From Bimastos eiseni (lineage: Eukaryota > Annelida > Clitellata > Crassiclitellata > Lumbricidae), in assembly GCA_959347315.1 (NCBI GenBank), contig OY365814.1, forward strand, positions 29,361,623-29,425,622: a stretch of DNA of 64,000 nt, in the 5' to 3' direction. The notes beneath the pieces are model-generated. The model was not told the origin of the DNA. It made no database searches and saw only the letters and a list, made by a program, of their open reading frames with translations. Shown here in pieces: positions 1-10,803 of this stretch. A program made the position numbers and the translations under genes. Positions within the stretch are counted from its first letter, which is position 1. Each line of letters opens with the position of its first letter.

Positions 1-2530
1 GGCTTAGTGAACTCAATTAGGTCGTTAGTGATGTCATAACATTCAACAGGTGGCAGCGTAATCAAAGCGTACAACTGCTATTACGGCGTATCAAGCCTGC
101 TTCATCTGCCATCTTGGCGAAGATGAGGGGTCGTCCATAAGTTACGTCACGCATGGATGGGAGTGAGGTCAGGCATTTGTGAAGATGTGTGACGAAGGTG
201 GGTGGAAATTAGAAAATGCGACGTCGCATCTAAACTTTGAATATTTATGTAAAGCTAATTCTTTATATTTATGTAAGAGCTATTTTTGAATAATAATAAT
301 TATACAGTATTGAACTGTTAAAACAATCAAAGAACACCTTTCACTTGATTAGTTCCATTTTTCATATTTTTGAATATTTTTATATATTTATGTCAGTATC
401 ATTTAGAGACAATTGTTGTGATCGCGAAGGAAGAAAATGGAAAGATAGCGGAGTTTTGATGGACAAAATATTACGAGCTTAATCAGAATGGAATATCTAG
501 TCCACTGAGTGTAGAAATCCGTGCTCTAACTGTTTATTCCGTGAAGGAGCCTCGCGCTTCGACATGAGAGAATTGAGATTAAAACATACAATTTGCAAAT
601 TATGGGCTTTAATATAAATTGTCGCCAAACATTCCAAAGTGCAATGATTTTATTAGAGTTTTTCATTCTGGTGAATGAATTTGGGTAGGTTTTGTCTGTT
701 TCATGTCTGTTATTTCACCCCTATTAAATTAGTTCTATAGACTTTAGTTTTAATTCAATCGAATATATTGTTGCAGATCTCGTTCAACTTAACTTTATAG
801 AGATATTTTAACTCAATGAAATCACGTCAGTAATATCTTCGAAACATGCCGATATTTTACAGACGGTAGGTAGGTCTATAGGGCAAACTTTATGACGCCA
901 TAATTATTCGAGAGGATCTCTCGAGAGGACTTTCGTTACGCCGTGTGACGAGGAGAAGGATAAAAAATCTCAAAATCGCGTTACGGAATTTGTGGACGGC
1001 TATATTTTAATGCACTATAACGTATTGATTTGTAGCGTAATGCAATGTAATGTAATTTAGTAGAAAGGCTGAATACCAGGAGGGCAAACTCTAAGCCGCG
1101 ACAAACCAGTGAACAGGAATCCGTGAGTTATTGCACAGTAAAATGCGCGTGATATGAAAGGCATGCAGACTACGAAGAGGTACGCAGTCACTTTAAAATG
1201 CATTGGATCATTAAGACTGATATCATTGGCTGCTCGATTAGTGTTGCAGCGTGATGAGAATGATCTGAATCATCGTCGGAAACTGGAACACAGTAGATTG
1301 AGTCTCGACTTCGTGACAACAAAAACCGGTTCAACGGTTTGTATTCGATGCCACGGCCCGATCGATTCTACATTCATGAAGATGACTTGTTTTATTCATG
1401 ATCAGTGGCACTGACAAAAGCTCATACGTCGAGCAAGGGCAATTGGCTTGTACGTATACGCGTCGAGGCACGTTTCTCGCTACATGTGGCAGCCATGACC
1501 AAGACTAGTTCAAGCAACTGTTTCTAGTTTAACGTGTAACATAACATGGCATAGTAGGCCTAAAAGTACGAGTGTAGGGAAATTGAAACCCTATACTGCT
1601 CTTTCTATGGCCCTTGCCATGTGTACTGCTGAATGTGTTTAAGCAACCAAAAAAGCGATCCTCCGACATAGTTGGCTGACTTTTGCTTGCTATGCTCACC
1701 CCTTCGCATGCCGCTTAGCATGGCCGACGGGTGTTTCATTCAAGGACATATATTCATTAAAAAAAGGCTGAGCAAATAATTAAACTTTTAGAGAAAAATA
1801 CATCAATAGATTAGTCATTCAGTGTCTGGCAAATAAGTCTATTGTGCGTTAAGAAAAATAACAGGCGCCGTACATTGGACTTCCTATGTTTACGTTAAGC
1901 CATGCATGTAACCTGGGACTAAAAATTATTATGGAAGGGATATGAAGCCGCAACGTGACAGCAAATCAGTTATCGTCTTTTTTAATACATTGCGGACGAT
2001 GTCTGTGGTCGGCCATGTAATGAAGAAAGTGAGATCCGGGCACTCAGCGGGGTAGCTTTGAACGTAATATCGCCGAAAAGTTCATCTAAATTTATGCCAA
2101 TCCAGACATAAAATCTTCATTTGAGCACCTTATTCATATTGCAAGTTCTAAACGTTAAGTAGTTTTATTTCGCTAACAATATCAAGCGCTACTGCCGATG
2201 TGTCCAGCAAAGTCCGGGACGTAGTCACAGACATGCTCTAATTCAATAACCCAGTTTTCGTCGGCTTCATATCCCTTACAATATAAGTTCCAGATGTAAC
2301 TCTCGTATAAGCAGCCGATGAAATTGGTCAATATATTGTTTTATTTGGAACCATTAATTTGGCTTGAACTACGGATTAATCTTATGAAAACGTTTACTTC
2401 TCTCTTTGTTTTACCAAGATGCAGTCCATATCATTATTTCACTCTCAACAGTCTAGTTATGGGTAAGGACCCCCAAGCTTAGGGTACCGATGGGCCTCTA
2501 CTTGATTGTCGCGCCACTTAACCTTTTAAC
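1..2530. other. Gene-free AT-rich stretch
   Basis: I recognise no gene, RNA or complete mobile element here. An 86-codon open frame at 1154-1414 has no recognisable motif or splice context and is treated as chance. At 127-152 there is one copy of a sequence (GGGGTCGTCCATAAGTTACG, then TCACGC) that resembles the terminal inverted repeat of the element at 26492-26984. No matching right end is visible nearby, so it may be a solo end or a coincidence. Confidence 0.5.
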
Positions 2531-2539
2531 GACTACCGG

Positions 2540-2764
2540 TTACCGGTAGCTACTTTGGTTTAATCTGCAATTTAGTAAATTCTCATCGTAAGAGAATTGG
2601 TCACGCCAGAGGACGCTTTCAAAAGCTCGCTCTGTCATTTGTCCCCACTTTTCATTGTAATTTTCCCTCCGTATAATAACAGTCAGTTCTAAAGGTTGAC
2701 GGAGTGTTGACATATCATAAATGAACACAAGAACTGCGTCGTCTAATAAAAAAAAAACAGGCAC
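2540..2764 (-). repeat. Dispersed repeat, copy 1 (pair with 8838-9122)
   Basis: This segment and 8838-9122 share diverged sequence, including CAGTTCTAAAGGTTGACG, CCCCACTTTTCAT and AACTGCGTCGT in the same order. In both copies the minus strand reads an open frame with a shared MSTxRQPLEL core. The two copies show a dispersed repeat family of at least ~180 bp. The conserved frame hints at a decayed transposon coding segment, but I recognise no protein family. Confidence 0.6.
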
Positions 2765-3721
2765 ACCTAGAGGCCTAGTCTATTTAATTGCCACTGACAA
2801 TGCATAATCGAGTTATGAAGCGGCCTGAAAAAACGCACTTAATCTTACGGTTCAAGGTAGATCTGTAGGGGGGCTCTCACATCGTCCGCTATAAGCCTAT
2901 AATTTATGCACATCCACACCAAGTGGGGTAAATAATGCGCTCACGGCAAACTGCTGAACATTTAAACTGCAATTATCACGCTCGATTCAAATGCATGTAG
3001 TAGACAGGCAGACACCTTTGCAGAAATCCTCTTGCCTGTTAGGCTTTATCAGAACATAAACTAACAGATGAGTCGCTGTTGAAAATGACTTGTTGAAACA
3101 GTTGACGACTATTGCAATTAGATATGACATACATGAAGCGCAATGTAATGTAAATCGGTTAAATTTCTGAGCCTAATCACCGGTGCCTAAGAGACACGAC
3201 GGCCGATTGGTTTTAGAGGTCGCCTCATAACCACGGTTTCCTCTAAGGTGTGCAAGTGTGCGCACGCACGGGCCGCTGAGCCAGATAATTTTTTTCTCCA
3301 AAAATAATGAGCCACGATGTCTTTTATGAAACTACGCAAATCGAGTCTCCTGCTGTCGGCTAAGGTCTACTGAGAAACTTTTGTTCTTTGGCTGATAAGG
3401 CCTCTTATTTATCTCTTGACAAAGGATCTCTCCTTAGGTGATTCGAACTCATCAACATAGACTTCTAGATAATTATGATCTTAATTTAACTATCATCGTA
3501 TTCAGCTCGGACCTGTGCACAATCGCGAGTAACATTTATTATCTTTTGCTCTTGAATAAGCTGGGGCTCAAAATGTTGCACGCACAATATATCTTGCGCA
3601 CACTATCTCCAAAAGATTAGAGGGAACATTGCTTGTACCATGGAAGAGTGTGTGTTCGATCTTCAATTCTTCATCCAACGAGACGGTTAGAATGTACAGC
3701 GTCACCGAATGATGCTTTGTC

Positions 3722-3816
3722 GTCAGAGGGTGTGTCTTGGTGGTTAGTATGCTGGACTGTCAAACCGAGAGGTCTTAGGTTAAAATCCTCGCCAGGGCAA
3801 AAATTTGTGTCGTGAT
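3722..3816 (+). mobile_element. tRNA-derived SINE head (degenerate)
   Basis: The sequence TTGGTGGTTAGTATGCTGG resembles a tRNA D-arm/A-box. About 45 bp later, TCTTAGGTTAAAATCCTC resembles a degraded T-arm/B-box. No closed cloverleaf or CCA-compatible acceptor stem is visible, so this looks like a SINE fragment and not a working tRNA gene. Confidence 0.4.
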
Positions 3817-4087
3817 TTGTGCCTCATAGGAGCCATAATAGTGCCTCATAGTCGACTCAGCGATGATGAGTATATCGACCGTACACAGTCGGTGGGAAGA
3901 TGAGCTGGCGAGGAAGAGGACTGGCCACCCCGCATATGCCGAGGCTAAAAATATGAAGTCGATTACACTTCAGAGCGGCCTCAGGGCTGATCTTCTTCTT
4001 CAATAGGTGATTAGATGATGGCGCCTTATAAACACGTTGCGGTGATAGTTCTGTAGTGTATAGCAGAAGACCACCGATGCTCATCTT

Positions 4088-4330
4088 TGGGTCTAGTGGT
4101 GCCCTGCTATGGGTCTAGTATGCTCTGTCATAGGTCCAATGGTGCCCTCCTGTGGGTTCGATGGTGACCTATTAGGGTCTAATGGTACCTTGTAACGGAT
4201 CTAGTGATGCCCTGCTATGGGCTATTGACCCTACTATGCATCTAGCGTATGGTGCTCTGCCATAGGTATCGTGGTGCCCTGCTATTTTATTAGTGGTGCC
4301 CTGCTACGGGTAAAGTGGTGACCCGACATC
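4088..4330. repeat. Degenerate ~22-24 bp minisatellite
   Basis: About ten diverged tandem units share the pattern GGGTCTAGTGGTGCCCTGCT. Units vary by substitution and short indels, so the array looks old. It has no coding meaning in any frame. Confidence 0.8.
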
Positions 4331-4689
4331 CACCGTTGTCAGAAACAGAATGAACTCGGATTTTGCTGCACATTATTGTTTACAGGGTTTGGTGACAGCA
4401 CTTTAATTGGGATCACTCATGACAAAGGTGATAGCACTCTTAATATTGTACAGTAGGGCCCTGCACAAAAACAACAACAACAGATCCAAAATGATATTAA
4501 ATAGTTGCACCTACTATAGACACATAAATAATATTATACAAAGAAGAAGATAGCCTCCTCTTTGTTTGAAGCTATCTTTTATTGATCTTGCAGACACTGC
4601 AGAAGTAATAATATAGGGTCTAATAATTATCATCGTAATTTACGTTGATACATTGTCAGCTGAATTGCTTTTAAATAACGAACATTGCT

Positions 4690-4890
4690 TGAATAATTGA
4701 TTGATTGATTAATTGATTGATTGATTTTTTTTGACCAACGGACTGACTGACTGACCGACCGACCGACCGACCGACTGACAGACTGACCGACTGACTGACT
4801 GATTGATTGACTTATTGGTTGATTGACTGACTGACTGACTGACTGACTGACTTACTTACTTACTGACTGATTGAGTGATTCACTAACTGA
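4690..4890. repeat. TTGA / CTGA / CCGA tetranucleotide tract
   Basis: A run of TTGA units passes through CTGA, CCGA and CTGA blocks into TTAC/TGAC blocks. The blocks differ by single substitutions in the same register, which is the pattern of one tetranucleotide array diversifying by local slippage. Confidence 0.85.
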
Positions 4891-5935
4891 TTCCGCGATC
4901 TGTTCAACACATTTAAGATGAATTAAAAGCTGATTGGTAAATTCAATGCTTGACTGTTGTCAATGCCTCTGTCAGAAGTAAACGTCGCTTCAGGACAGCT
5001 GATATTTTAACATCTTCAACCTGCGAACATAGGCAACAGCAGATAGGCATAATGGACATACTGAAGCGTTTCGTAGGAATATCAGAACATATCGGTTCCG
5101 CCTAAGTGACTTGGTTTTCGCAGCAACTTCCTACTAAAATGACTAATACGGCTGAAAGAGATCTTAATTTGTGCAGCAGGCTATTCCGAATCCACTCCAG
5201 CGAGAACTTTAAACTGCTACTCAAGCGTACAGCTTTGCAATGCGAAAAGACCTTCGACACCCGACCAAGAGGGTGACGTCACCAATTTATGCAGCGCTCA
5301 TGAATAAACCGGTGCCCTGCGCTTGCCTTTTGAGTAGCGTTATGCAAATGAGCTGCAGGGAATGGGTGTTTTATGGGGACAAATTTACGCTCTTGCTTGA
5401 CCTACTGAATGAACTCGACTGAACCGTTTGCACAGCAGGCCCTTAGAACGAAAATAACAAGCTGAAAATGAACGGCATATCCGAAACTTATCAATTCCAA
5501 GTTCAGCAATAACAGTGACAAATGAACACTGGCTGACTGGGGACAAATATAAATTGTCCCGAACTTCAGGTTAAAACTGTTGTAATTATGCGTGCTTAAG
5601 TGGAGCAACCAAATTATACTAAATGATGCCAAATTATATTAATCATACCACTTGATACAAAATGATGACTAATGATTATAAACGCTAGATGTCATACGTT
5701 AATTTACTGACATACAATGATACTAGATTATACCAAATTGTGCTAAAATAATAATGCTGTCATGAAATGTTTCCGTCAGTAATTATACTTGGAACACGCC
5801 AACGTTGTCAATATTTATATAGACTGCATTGGAAAGTAATTGACGTTTTTTGTTTGCATGGATTGCTATAGTTCCTTGTTTGTCGCACTTAATGGTAGAA
5901 ACATTAATGCTAACAAGACTACAGCATGAGTCAGA

Positions 5936-6590
5936 TCAACAGTGAACATAACCTAAGCATAACAAATATTAACATAACATATTAACATACTAACATAGGC
6001 GCCCTTGTAGCGGCATGGCTGCGTTACGGTGCTCTAGAAATCGTTCGTTTAATAACATAGCATTTCATAACATGACATAACACAACATAACATAACATAA
6101 CATAACATAACAGAGCAAATGTTAATGTACCATATTGTAACATTATGACTCTTCTCAGCCTACTGTGCATAGTTTTGCTAACAGGTGTTTTTTACTTGCT
6201 CACTGTGACTTTTAACATCGTTATAGATTCGTTAAGGCCAGCGTAGAGAGCTGCCTTTGAGTAGAAATCTTGAAGAGACGCAATATAAATGCTTGATTAC
6301 ATTACATAGCATAACATAGGAAACATATGCATAACGTAACATAACAAAACATAACATAACATAACAAAACATAACATAACATAGCATAACATAACGTAAC
6401 ATAACAAACCAAAACAGAACATAGCATGACATAACAAAACATAACATAATATGGCATAACATAACATAACATACGATAGCATTGAATAACACAGCACATA
6501 GCATAGCGTAACATAGCGGAGCATAGCATGGCATTGACTGCATAGCACTTAACATAGCACTTAACATAACACAGCATTACATGGCACCAC
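5936..6590. repeat. CATAA pentanucleotide arrays (two clusters)
   Basis: Imperfect CATAA/CATAG pentamer repeats occupy about 6060-6115 and 6297-6590, with looser units from 5936. The minus-strand open frames of 83-111 codons over this block (Cys/Tyr/Met/Leu-rich) are translations of the repeat in shifting frames and not genes. Confidence 0.85.
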
Positions 6591-7067
6591 TAAACAAAAC
6601 CTGTCCTGCCCCACGGACACGGTGTTACACAATGTGATGTATCATCTCTTATAGAAATCCATATCTAGTAGTATTTAATAGGTTCAAACCTAATGTCATG
6701 CAACATTATTTTAATCTAAACTGATCTACCATAATCTGATTTCACATATACTGATCTAGCCTGCTCCAAATCTAATCTAATCTTAAACATTTCCATTTAA
6801 TCTCTGACGAATCTATACACTCGAGAATTTGCACTAAATTATTCTGCCTGCCAATAACACGTACACAATCGAAGTAATGATGAAACCTTGTACGTCCTAA
6901 ACGCCGAGGTTTACTAGATCATTCTTCAAAGAACCTTTGAAGGGCGCCAGCTGTCTGCTAATGAGCACAACAGATGATTGGCGGTAATTGCTGAGACAAT
7001 TGTACACAATTTTTTTGACGATTACTATCGTTGGAAATAATGCGTGATCATTCAACGAAATTAGGAA

Positions 7068-7295
7068 ATGTTTTCCAAGTCTGTACACCACGTAGTACGT
7101 ACTATACTATATGTCAGTGGTTGGTCTCATGCTCTGGAACACGCTCCCGTTGGCACTGCACTTATTGCCGGGTTCATTCATACTCTTTTTATAAACGCCC
7201 TAAGACTGTTTTATCCAACCGTGCCGCGATCCGGAGCGCTCCTGAGTGGTAGCTTTGAAGGGGCGCTATAGAAATCACCGTAATGAATGACTGTC
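7068..7295 (+). mobile_element. LINE 3' end (CR1/L2-like reverse transcriptase C-terminus)
   Basis: After frame repair the plus strand reads a tail like LWNTLPLAL...ALRLFYPTVPRSGA. This matches the general C-terminal pattern of CR1/L2/jockey-type reverse transcriptases (a 'WN.LP' block followed by an 'LK.LF' block). It is followed by a 3' UTR, GCTTTGAAGGGGCGCTATAG, and a TGAATGA tail. The same 3' end recurs in both orientations elsewhere in the window. It is 5'-truncated and non-functional. Confidence 0.7.
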
Positions 7296-7587
7296 TAGCC
7301 ATAATAACATAAAACCGTGGTCGGTTTATGATCCTATGCCGGTGTACTAGGCTGTAAAAACAGGTCAAAAGTCTATTTACCCAGGATATAATTGTATTTA
7401 CTTATGATCGAGTTAACTCTTAGTAGGACTAATTGAACTGACCTGTTGGCAATTATAGAAACTCCCACAGAATCGATTCATGAAAGGACATATTGAATGC
7501 AAAGTGCATAATTACATGGGACGTCGATCTTCCTAGGGTACATTCAAATGGGGCGCTTGATTCCTTCTGAGACTTAAAAAACTTGTA

Positions 7588-7594
7588 GAGTTGA

Positions 7595-7630
<36 letters not shown>

Positions 7631-7831
7631 GATTATTATTACTAATATAATTATCATTATCATCATTAGCATTATTACTTTTACTATTATTATTATTATA
7701 ATCATCATTATCATAATTTTTATCATTATCATTATCACTATTACTTTTACTATTATTATTATTATTAATATTATAATCATCATTAACATAATTTTTATCA
7801 TTATCATTATCACTATTACTTTTACTATTAC

Positions 7832-7868
<37 letters not shown>

Positions 7869-8350
7869 TTTATTTTTATAATCATCATTATCATAATTTT
7901 TTATCATTATCATAATCACTATTACTTTTACTATTATTATTATTATTATTATTATTATAATCATCATTATCATAATTATCATTATCATAATTTTTATCAT
8001 TATCATTATCATTATCACTATTACTTTTACTATTATTATTATTATTAGTGGTAGTAGTAGTAGTACTATTATCATTATTATCATCATTATCATTATTACT
8101 ATTACTTTTACTATTACTATTACTAATATTATAACTATCATCAACATTTCGTAATTATTATAGTCATCATTATAATTATTAATATCGTTATCGTTATCGT
8201 CATCGTCATCATCAGCAGCAGCAGCAACAGCCACAGCATCAGCATTAGCATCAGCAGCAGAATCATAATTAAAATAATAATAACAATAATCATAATGGGT
8301 GTAGTAACGGAAGCAGCAGTAGTAGTAGTGATCGTCATCATCATACTCAT
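7588..8350. repeat. Long ATT/ATC trinucleotide satellite with higher-order units
   Basis: The tract mixes ATT, ATC and later CAG/CGT triplets. The motif ATTACTTTTACTATTA recurs about six times (near 7675, 7741, 7815, 7921, 8020 and 8096), which shows 66-106 bp higher-order units rather than a simple microsatellite. Open frames of 106-233 codons across it encode only Asn/Asp or Ile/Met runs and are not genes. Confidence 0.9.
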
Positions 8351-8837
8351 CATTGATAATTACGCATTTACAGTGTCGTCACTATATCCAATAGTCAGCG
8401 ATCAATCGGCGGCAATTGCGTTTCAATGAATTACTCAACGCTCCTTCAGAGAAACCGCTTCTGAGAAGGATGCTCGAACCGAATACTCTGTTAACTGATG
8501 AGTTCTCCACACAAATGTTCGGCCACCGTGTCCCAGTCATTTAGCCGTAATAATCAGCCAGGTTAGACAACCACGGTCCCACGAGAAAGGTTCACTACCA
8601 AAATGATATTAATCGACCATTGTATTCAGTAAAATGAAAAATGGATTGGTGATAATTATTATAATGCTTGCTAGTCCAACTTTCTTTTCAGCAAGAATTA
8701 ATTAAGCAATTCAACTTCTATTTAAGCAAGAACACTTTTCAATAATCCAACAAGAACACTTTTCAATAATCCAACTTCTATTGCAACAAGCATGAATTAG
8801 AATTTTTTTTATATAGTCTATTGAGAAAAAAATAACT

Positions 8838-9122
8838 TTAAATAATCTGACTTCTATTTAAGCAACCCCCTAACAACGAGCCACATTGATTTAACACGAA
8901 TTTTAGCACAGACGCCTTCAAAACCTCTCTGCTGCTACTATATTGTTCCCCACTTTTCATATAGCTTTGCCTACCGTATATAATTATAGCCAGTTCTAAA
9001 GGTTGACGAAAAGTTGACATCTCTGGCATGAAAACTGCGTCGTGTATAACAAAAGCAGTCAGTCTCGTTACGAGCAATATATCCCAGGCTAGTTCAAACT
9101 GGCCCAAGCTAGTATCATCCAT
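8838..9122 (-). repeat. Dispersed repeat, copy 2 (pair with 2540-2764)
   Basis: This is the second copy of the dispersed repeat described at 2540-2764, in the same orientation. It retains the minus-strand MSTFRQPLEL core within a 94-codon open frame. Flanking AT-rich tandem blocks (AACACTTTTCAATAATCCAA twice, near 8730-8780) suggest local duplication. Confidence 0.55.
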
Positions 9123-9536
9123 CCAACTTCTATTTTAGCGAATACAATTGGCGAATAATAACTCGTCGTGAACTTTGGTCGGTGAATCATTTGGCGTGAT
9201 ACGGACAGCTAATGATTGATCGTTCTTCGTGAGCATTATATTATTACAGTTGGGATGACACGATGCTATGGTTAGTCCACACATCATGCTGCAGGGCAAG
9301 TTCCGTTAGAAAAACTAGAGACACAGGAACGGGCTCAGAGAAGGAACATATCCTCGGTTCAAATGCAGCCTAGCAAATAGGAATGAATTGATTTATTCAA
9401 TTCATTCTGACATCAACAAAGCATCTCACATGCATGTGAAACGCCTCTTAAGCCGATTGTAAGCCACTTAATAATTTCAATGTTATCGAGAGTATTATTT
9501 TGTAAAATGCATCATCAGCATAATATAAGTGATGCG
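9123..9536. other. Intergenic; hairpin over a candidate LicD poly(A) signal
   Basis: No gene is seen. At 9381-9407 two perfect 11-bp arms (GAATGAATTGA / TCAATTCATTC) flank 5 bp that contain TTTATT, which is AATAAA on the minus strand. This lies about 420 bp past the LicD stop and is the best visible polyadenylation signal for that gene. Confidence 0.4.
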
Positions 9537-9780
9537 ATAATGACGTCAATAAATGCACTGCTGAACACAACTTCACCGCGTCACAGGTCATGATATAATG
9601 ACGTCAATAAAAGAATTGCTAAACTCATCTTTTACCTATCATCAGCATGCGATAATGACGTCAATTATTACACTGTTGAGAGCAACTCTAACGTATCACA
9701 GGTTATGAGATAATGACGTCAATAGAGGCATTGTTAAACACATCTTTAGTACATCATCAGTGATGCAATAATGACGTGAC
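9537..9780. repeat. 58-bp tandem array, each unit with a CRE palindrome
   Basis: The palindrome TGACGTCA (full cAMP-response element) occurs at 9541, 9599, 9656 and 9714, and a one-base variant TGACGTGA at 9772. The spacing is 58, 57, 58 and 58 bp. Flanking sequence alternates between two related half-types (one with CATCATCAG, the other with TATCACAGG), so the longer period is about 115 bp. The array lies immediately downstream of the LicD stop codon. Confidence 0.9.
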
Positions 9781-9812
9781 CAAGTGCCCCTATCAATGCA
9801 ACTATGATGACG

Positions 9813-10703
9813 TCAACACGGCGTCATAGTCGTCACTTGCCTGATTGTACTTTCCCGATACACAAGATCTTCACGAATCGATGACGACCCGTTGGCCGAG
9901 CGATGCGAAGTCCGACGAACAAACGGATAGAGGTGATGTAACCGTTCGCAGGGCACCCTGAGTGGACTCGAGAGGAAAGGCATGTCAAAAGTATGGCTGA
10001 AGTCCCGAGACTGACAGATCGAGACGTCAAAGTTGCTAGCGAGGAAGGCCTCCGTGTTGCACGGGGTCGGGACCATGTGATCCCCAAAGGGACGCCGGTG
10101 AAGGGGAAAGACGGCGCTCTTGGGCCAGATCTCGCTGGCCCGGAAGTGCGGCGACCCGTTCCAGATGTGCGTTCGGTTTTCGTAGAAGAAGAAGATGTCG
10201 ACGTAGGGCGTACGGTAAGTTTTGAGCAACACGCGGTGACCTGATTTCGAGTAGAACTTCCACTGGTAGACGTAATCCTCTGCCTCATCCGATCGAAGCG
10301 AGTAGAGTTCGAACGAGAGGGATACCCCCTTCGACGTCAGCGCCTCGAGGACGCGCGTCTGATCGGTGGTGTTGATGATGACGTCGATGTCGTCATCCCA
10401 AGGTATAAGGCCGTGATGGCGAAACGATCCGAGCAGGCTGCCCGATATGATGAAGAACGTGATGTTGGCTGACTCCATGGTCTCTACGAACACGCGGAAG
10501 GTCCTGTCTAGGAGCGCCTGCGATTCGGAGTCGAGCGATGACAAGAAGTAGGACTCGAAGGACCCGCTGAGGAATCCGCTGTTGGAGGCGTAGAACAACA
10601 CGTTGACCATCAAGACAACGCAGTTGATTATGAAGAGATTTCGGGCTGAACAACATCTCCAGATTGACCTCAACGCCCTCTGGACCTGGCAGTAGAAGTA
10701 CAT
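9813..10703 (-). CDS. LicD/fukutin-family type II membrane protein
   Basis: This is one uninterrupted frame of 296 codons on the minus strand. Residues 22-39 (NLFIINCVVLMVNVLFYA) form a single hydrophobic segment after a short basic N-terminus, which predicts a type II Golgi/ER membrane protein. The LicD nucleotidyltransferase-type core follows: GSLLGSFRHHGLIPWDDDID at residues 88-107, with the acidic WDDDID motif, then YVDIF at 167-171 and PFGDHMVPTPC at 205-215. Potential N-glycosylation sites are NIT (80), NRT (176) and NGS (182, 271). The family includes bacterial LicD phosphocholine transferases and animal fukutin/FKRP ribitol-phosphate transferases; the substrate here cannot be told. 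The length and the C-terminal VPC...LYPFVRR block fit small metazoan LicD proteins. GC content is clearly higher than in the surroundings. Being intronless, it could be an old retrocopy or a single-exon family member. Confidence 0.85.
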   Translation of the reverse strand: MYFYCQVQRALRSIWRCCSARNLFIINCVVLMVNVLFYASNSGFLSGSFESYFLSSLDSESQALLDRTFRVFVETMESANITFFIISGSLLGSFRHHGLIPWDDDIDVIINTTDQTRVLEALTSKGVSLSFELYSLRSDEAEDYVYQWKFYSKSGHRVLLKTYRTPYVDIFFFYENRTHIWNGSPHFRASEIWPKSAVFPLHRRPFGDHMVPTPCNTEAFLASNFDVSICQSRDFSHTFDMPFLSSPLRVPCERLHHLYPFVRRTSHRSANGSSSIREDLVYRESTIRQVTTMTPC

Positions 10704-10794
10704 CTCATTCGTTGTCGGAATTGCCTGGAATTACTCTTCCGATGTCTAGGCATGGAAGACGTGACCTATAATAAATCGCTCGTGAACGACTAGA

Positions 10795-10802
10795 TGACGT
10801 CA
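10795..10802. promoter_or_regulatory. CRE palindrome upstream of LicD
   Basis: A perfect TGACGTCA lies 92 bp upstream of the LicD start codon at 10703, within the range of a proximal promoter. No TATA box is obvious. Another perfect site at 9808-9815 covers the LicD stop codon itself, so CRE sites bracket the gene. Confidence 0.5.
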
Positions 10803-10803
10803 C

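Noticed and set aside
4690..4890. CRISPR-like regular repeats (also the 58-bp and 33-bp arrays)
   Set aside because: The units are contiguous, with no unique spacers, and the genome is eukaryotic.
7533..8234. 233-codon Asn/Asp/Ile protein
   Set aside because: Triplet-repeat translation without any non-repeat domain.
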